A stretch of DNA of 11,122 nucleotides from Bacteroidetes bacterium 4572_114 (GTDB taxonomy: Bacteria; Bacteroidota; Bacteroidia; Bacteroidales; 4484-276), in contig NIVA01000165.1 of assembly GCA_002254335.1 (NCBI GenBank), positions 1-11,122 on the forward strand, given 5' to 3'. Under the pieces are notes generated by a model. That model saw only the letters and a program-made list of their open reading frames with translations. It made no database searches and was not told the origin of the DNA. This document shows positions 1 to 6,659 of the stretch, piece by piece. The position numbers were made by a program, and so were the translations under genes. Each line of letters begins with the position of its first letter. Within the stretch, counting starts at the first letter, position 1.

Positions 1-1166
1 GTAGGCGTTCACCTCCACGAGGGTGTCGCCCGGCATGACCACCGATGCGCCGATACATGAATCGTTTGCCATCAGCCCGATCTCCACCACATCTTCCAGC
101 GAATCGGTTTCGATGTACCAGGGGATGTATGAAGCAAACTCGGTGTAACCGAAATACTCCGTTCCAGCGCGATCTTCGCCTTCAGACGGTTCGCCGTCCT
201 CATTCCAGTAAAGGGTGCAGTTTTGGGATACTTCCACTATTACACAATCACCGTATTCTAACGGTGCAACACTGGCCGGACTGAGCCATTTACCGGTAGA
301 TGTTTTTGTCATTGTCCAATCCTGTACCTGAATTTTGGTAAGGTATTCCCATACACCCACAAAAGCATCTTCCGGCTCCAGCGACATGGGCATAAAATAA
401 CCGATCCAGTTTTCGGGGTTACCGCTTTGCCCTCTGTATAACTGTATTGGGGTGTTCAGGTAAAGATCGGTGCCGTACATGGTGTGGGTGAAGGTGCCCT
501 GGTCCTGTATGTTCAATTTGTAGCCTTTGGTGCTTTTAATTTCATTAAATGGTGTACTACTCCATGTTCCATATGTCCGTACTATAAACTGTTCATTACC
601 GTCCTCATTGCTATAAAAGTTCAAGTTATATGGAATAGGATTCAAATCTTCTAATGTAGTAGTTGCTACCACCGGATCATTGCCAGTTCGTTGCAACCGT
701 GGGTAAGACAGCCACTGCCAGGGGGTATCCATTGAACGGGTAAACGGGCAGGTGGTTTTTGATGAAGTAGCTATACCGTGGTTACCGGTGTAGAGGATGG
801 CACTTTCAGGGTTGAAATATGAGAGGTTGTGCCCGTCAACCGTGTTTATGAGATAGCGATTGGCGGAAGTAACTGCCAATATTTTTTGGAAAAACCATAA
901 ATATTGTTGTTCGGACTTATTGTTAAATCAGTAACCTTAATACCATTTTCATCAAGGGGATATGTAGCATCCACTGTGTAATTAATAGGGTCAAATTCTA
1001 ACAAGGTAATGTACTGATCATCATCCGAATCAATACCACTTATGAGAATCTTGTTTCCTGCAGAGTTGAAGCATAGGCTGATTGGATTATAAAAGGTACC
1101 CTCATAGAATAAGTATTCTTGTCTAATATAGTCCAGATTGTCTGCATCGTATGTGTATATTTTTTT
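1..1166 (-). pseudogene. Downstream remainder of the broken secreted beta-propeller-type gene (left end cut by the window)
   Basis: Reading minus from the TGA at 1167-1169, the same frame continues without a break (KKIYTYDADNLDYIRQ... to ...NNNIYGFSKK). Near 882-887 the sense moves to the -1 frame (ILAVTSANRYLINTVDGHN...) and stays open to the left edge, ending in ...GASVVMPGDTLVEVNAY. The pieces are about 94 and 295 codons. One extra A in the coding-strand A6 run at 887-882 would join the frames as SKK-ILAVTSANRY, so one indel explains the break. The first piece looks like more propeller repeats (YITLLEFDPINYTVDATY). The second is rich in Trp, Tyr and Gly (WLSYPRLQRTG, LNIQDQGTFTH, WIGYFMPMSLEP), as in beta-sandwich modules near the C-termini of secreted Bacteroidota proteins. 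Type IX secretion is a guess, because any sorting domain would lie outside the window. Sequencing error remains possible for the frame break. Confidence 0.72.
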
Positions 1167-3014
1167 TCAACACTTGTCCAATGTATATAAATGACTTGCA
1201 GATGGATCATACTCAAGGTCTGTGCAGCCAGGAATTTCAGTGCTATTAAAGTCTAATGAATTGGGAGTTGAGTAATGAAAATAAACCAATGGAACAGTCC
1301 CACAGGTATTTGAATAACACATAGTAAAATAAATCCTTTCTCCAAAATGTTTAATTACATAGTGGATTTTTTTGTCTATAACAGTAAGATCAAGGCTCTG
1401 TAGAATGCTTATGCCTGAAGTATTAAAATCAATTTTTGCAAACTTCACATGCTTATTACCACCAGTTCTCACTTCGAAGGCTACTATTACATCTGTTTGT
1501 TTATCTTCATTAAAACAAAAAATTGAAATGGGGTTGAAATATACATTTTCGGGTGAAATTTTTACCAGGGCATTCTTGTGCCTACATATGACGTAACCAT
1601 TACCATTGCTTTTACTCACGCTATAATAGCGCCTGTCAAGTTTTTGACAAACACCATTGATTATTCCACCTGTTTCATAGATTGATTTTTGCATTTGGTT
1701 ATCAAACTCAAAAAAGTCGCCCGACAAAGAAATTGTGCCTGACAATAAAAAGCCGGGGGTATTATTGATCGCCAGGCTTGTACAATATCCATCAATAGAA
1801 TATTCTGTGGTGTCATTAAGTTGATCTATTTTAACAATTTTGTCTTCTTTCCCTACCCAGGCATCCGATGAATTTATTTCCAATGAAAGAGGTATATCCT
1901 CATAGAAATGTATCAACTCCTCAGTATCCTCATAAAATTCATTGGTCTCCGGATCGAGTAATATTTTTCCATAATATCCTGAATGACCTGACTGGATACC
2001 AATGAAATGAATTACATTGATTTCTGAACTAAACGCTAAATTTAAAAATTCATCACATGTTGTGGGAAATGAATGGTCATGAAAAAGATTTGAACTATAT
2101 GCTTTTAGTTCCGTACTCATAAAATTGGTGCTTCTTGCTACAATTCGTTGTACCGCTCCATTGTTGAAATATTCGATATTCACCATGTTGGCATCGTCAA
2201 GGTTCGAGTAAAGTAAAACAAGGTTTTCTGAGTATTTATACAGTCCCATATTGGTGGCAAGGTACATATTGCCGCCAGCATCAAAACACCAATCATTTAC
2301 AATTATGCCTGGCATATTTAACGTTCCACTTAAAGCGGTACCTGAAATTTTTCTGATAAAACTATTATTATTGCCACCTGAAACCGCACTATAGTACCAG
2401 TAAATATCTAAACCGACAATCCTGATATCCGATTTATAAACTGATGACATCTGTGTAGCGTAATACTCCGCCTCAATTTGATTGTTGGCACAATTGATAA
2501 TTACCAACTTGCCCTCGTTGCCGGTGCAATAAATGTAATTATCGTAATAGAGGATTTTCCTGGAATTAGAAGTCTCTAACAAATCCGTATTTATCTCATC
2601 ATAACCTGAGATGATAACCGGTGTTTCAAAATACCCGGATCCGCTATTGTTGAAAATCATGATCTTCCGAAAGTTGTAAATGTAGTATTTGTTTAAAACG
2701 GGATTGTAACAAATATCCCAAGGCAGGGCCGAGGTTTTATCGCCCATAAGATTGGTATTATCAATCTCATAATCAGGATTACTTTGGTCGGAGGGTGGCA
2801 AAGATGTTAATATATTATTAAACAGTAAACTTGTATCAACATCATTAACGGCAATGTACTGCTTAACAAATGTGCTGTCGTGCAACAACAGCGTAATCAA
2901 AACTGATCCATTTTGCAGGATATCTGTGTGTTTAATAAAATTAGGGTTTTGTGATGTGGCCCTGCCAAAAACACATGTTAACAATAGAGCTAATAGTAAA
3001 TATTTATTTTTCAT
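1167..3014 (-). CDS. Secreted beta-propeller-like protein, N-terminal part (615 aa, ends at a premature TGA)
   Basis: The start chosen is the ATG at 3014-3012 because a clear signal peptide begins there (MKNKYLLLALLLTCVFGRATSQ). The open frame extends 21 bases upstream only to a TTG. A Cys lies in the hydrophobic core (LLTC), but the residue before it is Thr, so a lipoprotein is unlikely. The mature part shows repeated four-strand-like segments such as YYIYNFRKIMIFNN, YDNYIYCTGNEGKLVIINC, NMYLATNMGLYKYSEN and HLYTLDKC, typical of seven- or eight-bladed propellers, but I cannot name the family. The protein stops at LDKC-TGA. The codons beyond continue the same pattern (KKIYTYDADN) in the same frame, so this is probably the front of a protein of more than 1,000 residues. 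It would be exported and extracellular or surface-bound. The DNA is clearly AT-richer than the far downstream part of the gene (16 G+C in 2041-2100 against 38 in 1-60). Confidence 0.75.
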   Translation of the reverse strand: MKNKYLLLALLLTCVFGRATSQNPNFIKHTDILQNGSVLITLLLHDSTFVKQYIAVNDVDTSLLFNNILTSLPPSDQSNPDYEIDNTNLMGDKTSALPWDICYNPVLNKYYIYNFRKIMIFNNSGSGYFETPVIISGYDEINTDLLETSNSRKILYYDNYIYCTGNEGKLVIINCANNQIEAEYYATQMSSVYKSDIRIVGLDIYWYYSAVSGGNNNSFIRKISGTALSGTLNMPGIIVNDWCFDAGGNMYLATNMGLYKYSENLVLLYSNLDDANMVNIEYFNNGAVQRIVARSTNFMSTELKAYSSNLFHDHSFPTTCDEFLNLAFSSEINVIHFIGIQSGHSGYYGKILLDPETNEFYEDTEELIHFYEDIPLSLEINSSDAWVGKEDKIVKIDQLNDTTEYSIDGYCTSLAINNTPGFLLSGTISLSGDFFEFDNQMQKSIYETGGIINGVCQKLDRRYYSVSKSNGNGYVICRHKNALVKISPENVYFNPISIFCFNEDKQTDVIVAFEVRTGGNKHVKFAKIDFNTSGISILQSLDLTVIDKKIHYVIKHFGERIYFTMCYSNTCGTVPLVYFHYSTPNSLDFNSTEIPGCTDLEYDPSASHLYTLDKC

Positions 3015-3038
3015 TTTTATTACAGTTTTAATCAATTG

Positions 3039-3049
3039 AAAAAAAAAAA
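3039..3049. repeat. A11/T11 homopolymer in the leader of the secreted-protein gene
   Basis: Eleven A residues in a row on the plus strand read as T11 in the minus-strand transcript, 25 bases before the chosen ATG. Tracts of this length are prone to replication slippage. Here it lies in the untranslated leader, so a length change would alter spacing and not frame. Confidence 0.85.
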
Positions 3050-3080
3050 GGTTTCGGTAAACAAATTCCCTATTAAGTTG

Positions 3081-3096
3081 CTCTCTCTCTCTCTCT
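3081..3096. repeat. (CT)8 dinucleotide microsatellite
   Basis: Eight uninterrupted CT units on the plus strand read as a GA tract in the leader of the minus-strand secreted-protein gene, between its candidate promoter and its ATG. Perfect dinucleotide repeats of this length are uncommon in bacterial genomes and change length by slippage. Whether this alters expression is not visible. Confidence 0.9.
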
Positions 3097-3156
3097 TATT
3101 AGGATTGATATGAATATTTTAATAGTAGGGTTCATGGTCCATGCATTTTGATTTCG

Positions 3157-3188
3157 CAAATATAGGGAATAATTCAATAAATAGAAAC
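3157..3188 (-). promoter_or_regulatory. Candidate Bacteroidota promoter for the secreted-protein gene
   Basis: On the minus strand, 3164-3157 reads TATATTTG, a full match to the TAnnTTTG -7 element. About 20 bases upstream (3187-3184) lies TTTC, three of four bases of the TTTG -33 element. It would give a leader of roughly 135 bases holding the GA repeat and the T11 tract. Confidence 0.45.
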
Positions 3189-3234
3189 TGCTGAAGAAAA
3201 AACTACAATAAACATCTACATAATAAATTTTTCT

Positions 3235-3242
3235 TACTTTTG
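3235..3242 (+). promoter_or_regulatory. Candidate -7 promoter element for the Hpt gene
   Basis: TACTTTTG matches the TAnnTTTG consensus fully and ends 22 bases before the Hpt ATG, a normal distance for a short leader. No good -33 TTTG is seen at the expected spacing, so the call rests on one half only. Confidence 0.4.
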
Positions 3243-3264
3243 GGGCAATTAAACTCCTTAACAG

Positions 3265-3657
3265 ATGTATAAATACATAAATCCAAAGGGTAAATTTATT
3301 ACTGAATATTTTGAGCTTGGTGGTAAAGAGCTTGTTTACGATATACTTAAAACGATACCAAAGGATTATAAAAACAGGATCGTGGATTTGGAGAGGGCAA
3401 TAAAAGAGTTTGATTATCCGGCCATACAAATGGAAGTCCACACCATTAAAGCAAATTTCAGGCAAATTGTTGAAGTCGATCACAAATTTATGATCTTTGT
3501 CCAGGAATTTGAAGACGCATCAAGGATCCTGTCCGAAAAATTTGAAAAAAATATTCCAATTGTTAAGGATGTTGATTTTACAGGTTACTTCAAAAAATTC
3601 AAAAGGGAATCGGATCTGGTAGCTTACGAAATTGATGATTACGCTGATAGTATTTGA
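3265..3657 (+). CDS. Orphan histidine-phosphotransfer (Hpt) domain protein, 130 aa
   Basis: The product is almost only one Hpt four-helix bundle. The diagnostic helix reads YPAIQMEVHTIKANFRQIV, matching the H-x-L/I-K pattern of Hpt domains, so His59 is the likely phosphorylated residue and Lys62 the conserved lysine. The preceding helix (LVYDILKTIPKDYKNRIVDL, about residues 23-42) fits the usual 'F...LP..L..L' stretch. The common Gly after the lysine is replaced by Ala63. There is no signal peptide or membrane segment, so it should be cytoplasmic, carrying phosphate between a hybrid sensor kinase and a response regulator. No kinase or regulator gene lies beside it, so its partners must be elsewhere. 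The ATG at 3265 fits the -7 element just upstream; no Shine-Dalgarno site is seen. The last 45 residues are less Hpt-like and may be a helical tail. Confidence 0.72.
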   Translation: MYKYINPKGKFITEYFELGGKELVYDILKTIPKDYKNRIVDLERAIKEFDYPAIQMEVHTIKANFRQIVEVDHKFMIFVQEFEDASRILSEKFEKNIPIVKDVDFTGYFKKFKRESDLVAYEIDDYADSI

Positions 3658-3744
3658 ATACTTCTTTTTTAAACTTTAAGTTGACGGTCATCAGCGATTA
3701 GTCTGCAGGCTAAGATAGACCCGAAACCTGCCAATTAAAAACGG

Positions 3745-3761
3745 AAGACCTGGAAGGTCTT
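3745..3761 (-). terminator. Rho-independent terminator of the MATE gene
   Basis: A perfect 7-bp stem (AAGACCT / AGGTCTT) with a 3-base loop lies just past the MATE stop codon. Read on the minus strand, the stem is followed after about three bases by TTTTTAATT, a usable U-rich tail. On the plus strand the tail is poorer, so it serves mainly the MATE transcript while standing between two convergent genes. Confidence 0.6.
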
Positions 3762-3774
3762 GCATGATTTATTA

Positions 3775-5085
3775 TCAAACCTTATTCTCTTTCCACCTGC
3801 CTTTTTTAAACACGATGAAAGCCAAAACAGTGAGTATTGTTTCTGCAATCACGATGGCGTAAAACACTCCCTGCTCACCTATCCCTACCGAAATTGCAAG
3901 CCAATATGCCAACGGGATTTCTATCACCCAGAAGCAGATAAAATTAATCCATGTCGGTGTCCGGGTATCACCTGCGCCATTAAAGGACTGTATCAGCACC
4001 ATCCCAAAACCATAGGCCAGGAAACCGATGCTGATGATCCTAAGGCATTGTGCCCCGGGAATAAGCACGGCCGGATCGGCGATAAACAAGCGGACAAAGA
4101 ATTCGGGGATTAAAACAAAAATGGCCCCGATAGATCCAAGCAATATAAGGTTGACACGCCCGGTCATCCAAACGGATTTTTCTGCCCGGTCAGGTTTTTT
4201 GGCCCCCAGGTTTTGCCCTACCAAAGTGGCTGCCGCGTTGCCGATCCCCCATGACGGCAGCAGTGAAAAGATAATTATCCTGACGGCAATGGTGTAACCG
4301 GCAACTACTTCGCTGCCAAAGACAGAAACAATCCTGACCATGGCAATCCAACTGGACATGGCAATAATATTCTGGCCGATGCCACCTAATGAAATCCTGA
4401 TCAGTTTTGTCATTACAGTGAGGTCAACCTTTATTTTGTCCCCAATCAATTTAACCCTGCCGTTCCCCCTGAACAACAGGTGCAACTGATAGGCCACGGC
4501 AATCCCACGACCGATATTTGTGGCAATTGCGGCCCCGGCAATCCCTAATTCGGGGAATGGCCCCCATCCAAATATCAAAATGGGATCGAGCACCAGGTTT
4601 ATGCTGTTGGCCAGCCACAGCACACGCATCGAAATGGCTGCATCGCCGGCACTTCGGAACACGGCATTGATAATAAACAGCAACATGATTACCATATTTC
4701 CACCAATCATAATGGCACCCGGGACAGCAATAATTAGTGAAATTAAAAAACCGGCAAAAATCCCCTGAAAGGCGGCATTTGCAGCGGTTTCATGTTTTTT
4801 CTCACCAATGCGGCGGGCAACCAGGGCTGCCGTGGCCATGCTCAGGCCAATGGCAACGGCGTAAATCAGGGTGATCAGCGATTCGGTGATCCCAACTGTG
4901 GCAATGGCATCGGCGCCAAGCCTGGACACGAAATAAATATCCACAACGGCAAAAATAGATTCCATCACCATTTCCAGTACCATTGGTATGGACAACAGGA
5001 ATATGGCCCGGCCAAGTTTCCCTTCTGTGAAATCCTGGTCGGTGCCGGCAATGGCCTCTTTTATATCTTTAAAAATTTGTTTCAA
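3775..5085 (-). CDS. MATE family multidrug/cation antiporter, internally shortened (436 aa)
   Basis: This is an inner-membrane efflux protein that exchanges Na+ or H+ for drugs or other organic cations. The two pseudo-symmetric MATE halves are clear. In the first half are PMVLEMVMESIFAVVD (34-49), ARRIGEKK (90-97) and FRSAGDAA (143-150). In the second half are GQNLGAKKPDRAE (290-302) and FNGAGDTRTPT (368-378). The protein is hydrophobic throughout, with about twelve expected helices. ARRIGEKK to FRSAGD spans about 54 residues, while the equivalent GQNLGAKK to FNGAGD spans about 79. The first half therefore lacks about 25 residues near residue 126 (AVPGAIM-IGGNMVIM), where helix 3 should lead through a loop to helix 4. 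The frame stays open, so the deletion is in frame. The only plausible start is TTG at 5085, because an in-frame TAA lies 9 bases upstream and the N-terminus (AGTDQDFTEGKLGRAIFLLSIP) is typical of the family. It is divergent from the flavoprotein gene. Confidence 0.88.
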   Translation of the reverse strand: MKQIFKDIKEAIAGTDQDFTEGKLGRAIFLLSIPMVLEMVMESIFAVVDIYFVSRLGADAIATVGITESLITLIYAVAIGLSMATAALVARRIGEKKHETAANAAFQGIFAGFLISLIIAVPGAIMIGGNMVIMLLFIINAVFRSAGDAAISMRVLWLANSINLVLDPILIFGWGPFPELGIAGAAIATNIGRGIAVAYQLHLLFRGNGRVKLIGDKIKVDLTVMTKLIRISLGGIGQNIIAMSSWIAMVRIVSVFGSEVVAGYTIAVRIIIFSLLPSWGIGNAAATLVGQNLGAKKPDRAEKSVWMTGRVNLILLGSIGAIFVLIPEFFVRLFIADPAVLIPGAQCLRIISIGFLAYGFGMVLIQSFNGAGDTRTPTWINFICFWVIEIPLAYWLAISVGIGEQGVFYAIVIAETILTVLAFIVFKKGRWKENKV

Positions 5086-5255
5086 GGATTTTTAATGTGT
5101 AAATAAATAAATGGATTGAAAACCAGGGGGAAGCCCCTGAATATCTTGCAGAAAGCAAAACCGGAAATTAAGAATAGAGTTTCCCGGAAAAACTTAGCAG
5201 GCGGTCACAAACGGAAGAATAGTAAAGCGCATAAGGCTTGTTTGTTGATGGGCGG

Positions 5256-5263
5256 CAAAAGTA
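5256..5263 (-). promoter_or_regulatory. Candidate -7 promoter element for the MATE gene
   Basis: On the minus strand it reads TACTTTTG, a full TAnnTTTG match, followed by CCGCCC, which often accompanies Bacteroidota start sites. It implies a leader of about 165 bases with the hairpin at 5124-5139. No -33 TTTG stands at the right spacing. Confidence 0.4.
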
Positions 5264-5471
5264 AGTAATATTTTATTTTGATGATTACTATTCATGTGTT
5301 ACAATCAGGCTTAACGTTTGTTAACATTTCTATCCTGGTTCAGATTTATAAACTGTAATTTATACCCAATCAAAATAAGTAATTATCTCGTTGATATAAT
5401 GTCTATTAAAATATTCTGTGGCATTCCTCAAGGATGCTATTTTAAATATTATAGTTCTATGTAATGCATGG

Positions 5472-5486
5472 TACTATAAAATAGTA
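5472..5486. promoter_or_regulatory. Operator-like inverted repeat upstream of the flavoprotein promoter
   Basis: TACTAT-AAA-ATAGTA is a perfect 6-bp inverted repeat with a 3-base centre. It ends one base before the -7 element at 5488. A further half-site, TATAGT, is at 5450-5455. The position between the -33 and -7 regions suits a repressor, but no regulator gene is adjacent and the site is AT-rich, so chance is possible. Confidence 0.4.
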
Positions 5487-5487
5487 T

Positions 5488-5495
5488 TACATTTG
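5488..5495 (+). promoter_or_regulatory. Candidate -7 promoter element and ribosome site for the flavoprotein gene
   Basis: TACATTTG is a full TAnnTTTG match 31 bases before the ATG. A palindrome TCAAATTTGA (5501-5510) follows near the likely transcription start. AAAGGA at 5513-5518, eight bases before the ATG, is one of the few Shine-Dalgarno-like sites in the window. Confidence 0.5.
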
Positions 5496-5526
5496 CATTG
5501 TCAAATTTGAAAAAAGGATATCACAA

Positions 5527-6066
5527 ATGCAAAAAATTGAGATACTGATCGGAAGCCCCAGAAAACGGGGAAATACCTTTTCATTGGCTGAAATGCTGAT
5601 CCAAAACCTGGATAAAGAAAAAACCATTTCTGATACCACTTACCTTTATGATTTTGAGATTAAACCCTGTAACGACTGCAGGGCCTGTAAAAAGGGTAAA
5701 ATGGAATGTGTAATTGATGATGATATGAAGGAAATCTGTCAGCGGCTCGAAAATTCGGATATAATAATTATTGGCACCCCCATTTATTGGTTTGGCCCAA
5801 GTGCAAAAACAAAACTGATGCTCGATAGGTTCCGGCCATATTTTGCAAACAAAAAACTGGCAGGAAAAATGGCTTCACTGCTACTCCCGTCCGGGACCGG
5901 TAAACCCGACTGTGACTTAACAATAGAGATGTTTAAGCGGTCTTTTGAAGCGTTAGGCATAAAATACATTGGTGCTGTTACAGCAAAGGCTTTTGATATT
6001 GGTGAAGCCGGAAAAGACAAAAATGCCATTGCATCAATAGTTGAATTGTCGGCCCAAATAAATTAG
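5527..6066 (+). CDS. Iron-sulfur flavoprotein / NADPH-dependent FMN reductase family protein, 179 aa
   Basis: The fold is flavodoxin-like. The first strand and FMN phosphate loop read IEILIGSPRKRGNT (residues 4-17), and the second flavin loop reads GTPIYWFGPSAKTKLMLDR. A compact cysteine motif C48-x2-C51-x2-C54-x6-C61 (KPCNDCRACKKGKMEC) matches the cluster motif of Isf-type iron-sulfur flavoproteins, so a [4Fe-4S] cluster near the FMN is likely. Such proteins are soluble and pass electrons between ferredoxin or NAD(P)H and small acceptors, including oxygen species or quinones; the substrate here is unknown. The length is close to the family norm (about 180-200). The start is set by the ATG with an AAAGGA eight bases upstream. 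The gene appears monocistronic, shares its promoter region with the MATE gene, and has an operator-like palindrome at the promoter. Plain flavodoxin-like NADPH-FMN reductases with a structural Cys cluster are the alternative. Confidence 0.85.
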   Translation: MQKIEILIGSPRKRGNTFSLAEMLIQNLDKEKTISDTTYLYDFEIKPCNDCRACKKGKMECVIDDDMKEICQRLENSDIIIIGTPIYWFGPSAKTKLMLDRFRPYFANKKLAGKMASLLLPSGTGKPDCDLTIEMFKRSFEALGIKYIGAVTAKAFDIGEAGKDKNAIASIVELSAQIN

Positions 6067-6242
6067 CTGTGTTTGGTTTTTAGCTTGATTGACCGACAGT
6101 TATCCTGCCATTTCCTTAAAATGCCAAATTTTTTCATGAAATATTTGCTGAACAAGTGTTACGTATTTGACTTTGAAGCGTCTAAAGAAGATGGTGAATT
6201 ATTGTTGGACATATGAACCTGGAAAGAATAGAATTATTTGTA

Positions 6243-6333
6243 GTCATTTGATGGTCATTTGGTAGTTATTGATTGTCATTCAATTGTCATTTGGTGGTCA
6301 TTCAATTGTCATTTTTGGTTACTGGTTGTTATT
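6243..6333. repeat. Degenerate 11-bp tandem repeat array (nine units)
   Basis: The core GTCATT, or its variants GTTATT and GTTACT, starts at 6243, 6254, 6265, 6275, 6286, 6297, 6308, 6318 and 6328. The steps are 10 or 11 bases, a mean near 10.6. Within it a 22-base block has been duplicated: the first 18 bases from 6275 are identical to those from 6297. The array ends where the inverted-repeat element begins. Confidence 0.8.
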
Positions 6334-6335
6334 GA

Positions 6336-6465
6336 TGAGCCCGGTCTAAAAACGAAGTTTTTGAAAATTAGCGAAATTTTGTTATTTTCAAACACATGAT
6401 TACAAGGTAATAGGAAAACATATTAGCGCATTCGCGGCAAAAAATGGCTTATTAGACCGGACTCA
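6336..6465. mobile_element. MITE-like 130-bp element with 14-bp terminal inverted repeats
   Basis: The left end TGAGCCCGGTCTAA (6336-6349) and the right end TTAGACCGGACTCA (6452-6465) are inverted copies with 13 of 14 matches. The inside is AT-rich and non-coding, and has another inverted pair, TTGAAAAT (6361-6368) and ATTTTCAA (6384-6391). Size, inverted ends and lack of an ORF fit a miniature inverted-repeat element or a dispersed palindromic repeat. A clear target-site duplication was not found, so mobility is an inference. Confidence 0.5.
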
Positions 6466-6579
6466 TTGATATTTTGACAGCAAAGCAAATTACTCCCAAA
6501 ACGAAAATAACCGAATCAAAAAAAATGTATCAGATGAAATGCCCATGACGAGTAAATTTTGACACACAAGTATATCTTG

Positions 6580-6595
6580 CCCCGATTTATCGGGG
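6580..6595. other. Strong GC-rich hairpin upstream of the ABC ATPase gene
   Basis: CCCCGAT-TT-ATCGGGG is a perfect 7-bp stem with a 2-base centre, the only GC-rich palindrome in this AT-rich stretch. It lies 64 bases before the ATPase ATG. The following bases (ATTATATT) are not a true U-tract, so it may be a weak terminator, a leader structure or a dispersed palindrome. Confidence 0.5.
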
Positions 6596-6659
6596 ATTAT
6601 ATTATTAATAACCATTCGTGCATCCATACGGACAAGTTTCGTGGCTAAATTACAAACAC

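Larger units (their letters stand above)
5086..5526. other. Divergent intergenic region between MATE and flavoprotein genes
   Basis: No coding sense is seen. Besides the promoter and operator entries it holds three small structures. A hairpin at 5124-5139 (CAGGGG/CCCCTG) would lie in the MATE leader. A pair of 10-base direct repeats starts with TTAAC at 5311 and 5321, and also forms TTAAC-GTTT-GTTAA. A bulged hairpin spans 5421-5437. None matches a riboswitch or RNA family I recognise. Confidence 0.6.
6067..6659. other. Long gene-free stretch with repeats between the flavoprotein and ABC ATPase genes
   Basis: Nothing of convincing coding quality is present. The stretch holds an 11-bp repeat array (6243-6333), a 130-bp element with inverted ends (6336-6465) and a strong hairpin (6580-6595). 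A 31-codon ORF at 6121-6216 is too short to support. No clear promoter for the ATPase gene is visible: TTGACA occurs at 6559-6564, without a matching second element at normal spacing. Confidence 0.65.

Noticed and set aside
880..890. Programmed -1 ribosomal frameshift in the secreted-protein gene
   Set aside because: The slippery stretch is C AAA AAA T, which does not allow full re-pairing in the P site, and no stable downstream structure was evident; mutation or error is simpler.
2950..3014. Lipoprotein signal (LLTC) in the secreted protein
   Set aside because: The residue before Cys is Thr, not Gly, Ala or Ser, and the hydrophobic core continues past it, so an ordinary signal peptide fits better.
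3073..3483. Minus-strand 136-aa ORF
   Set aside because: It crosses the promoter region, the CT repeat and the opposite strand of the better-supported Hpt gene. Its sequence has no recognisable domain.
6121..6216. 31-codon ORF (MPNFFMKYLLNKCYVFDFEASKEDG...) in the gene-free stretch
   Set aside because: It is very short, with no ribosome site or promoter element and no family resemblance.
6559..6577. Sigma-70 style promoter for the ABC ATPase (TTGACA plus TATATC)
   Set aside because: The two boxes are only 6 bases apart, far from the needed 16-18, and Bacteroidota do not use this consensus.
6618..6659. GTG start giving 14 more residues to the ABC ATPase
   Set aside because: The added residues are not family-like, and the ATG at 6660 begins exactly at the first conserved strand.
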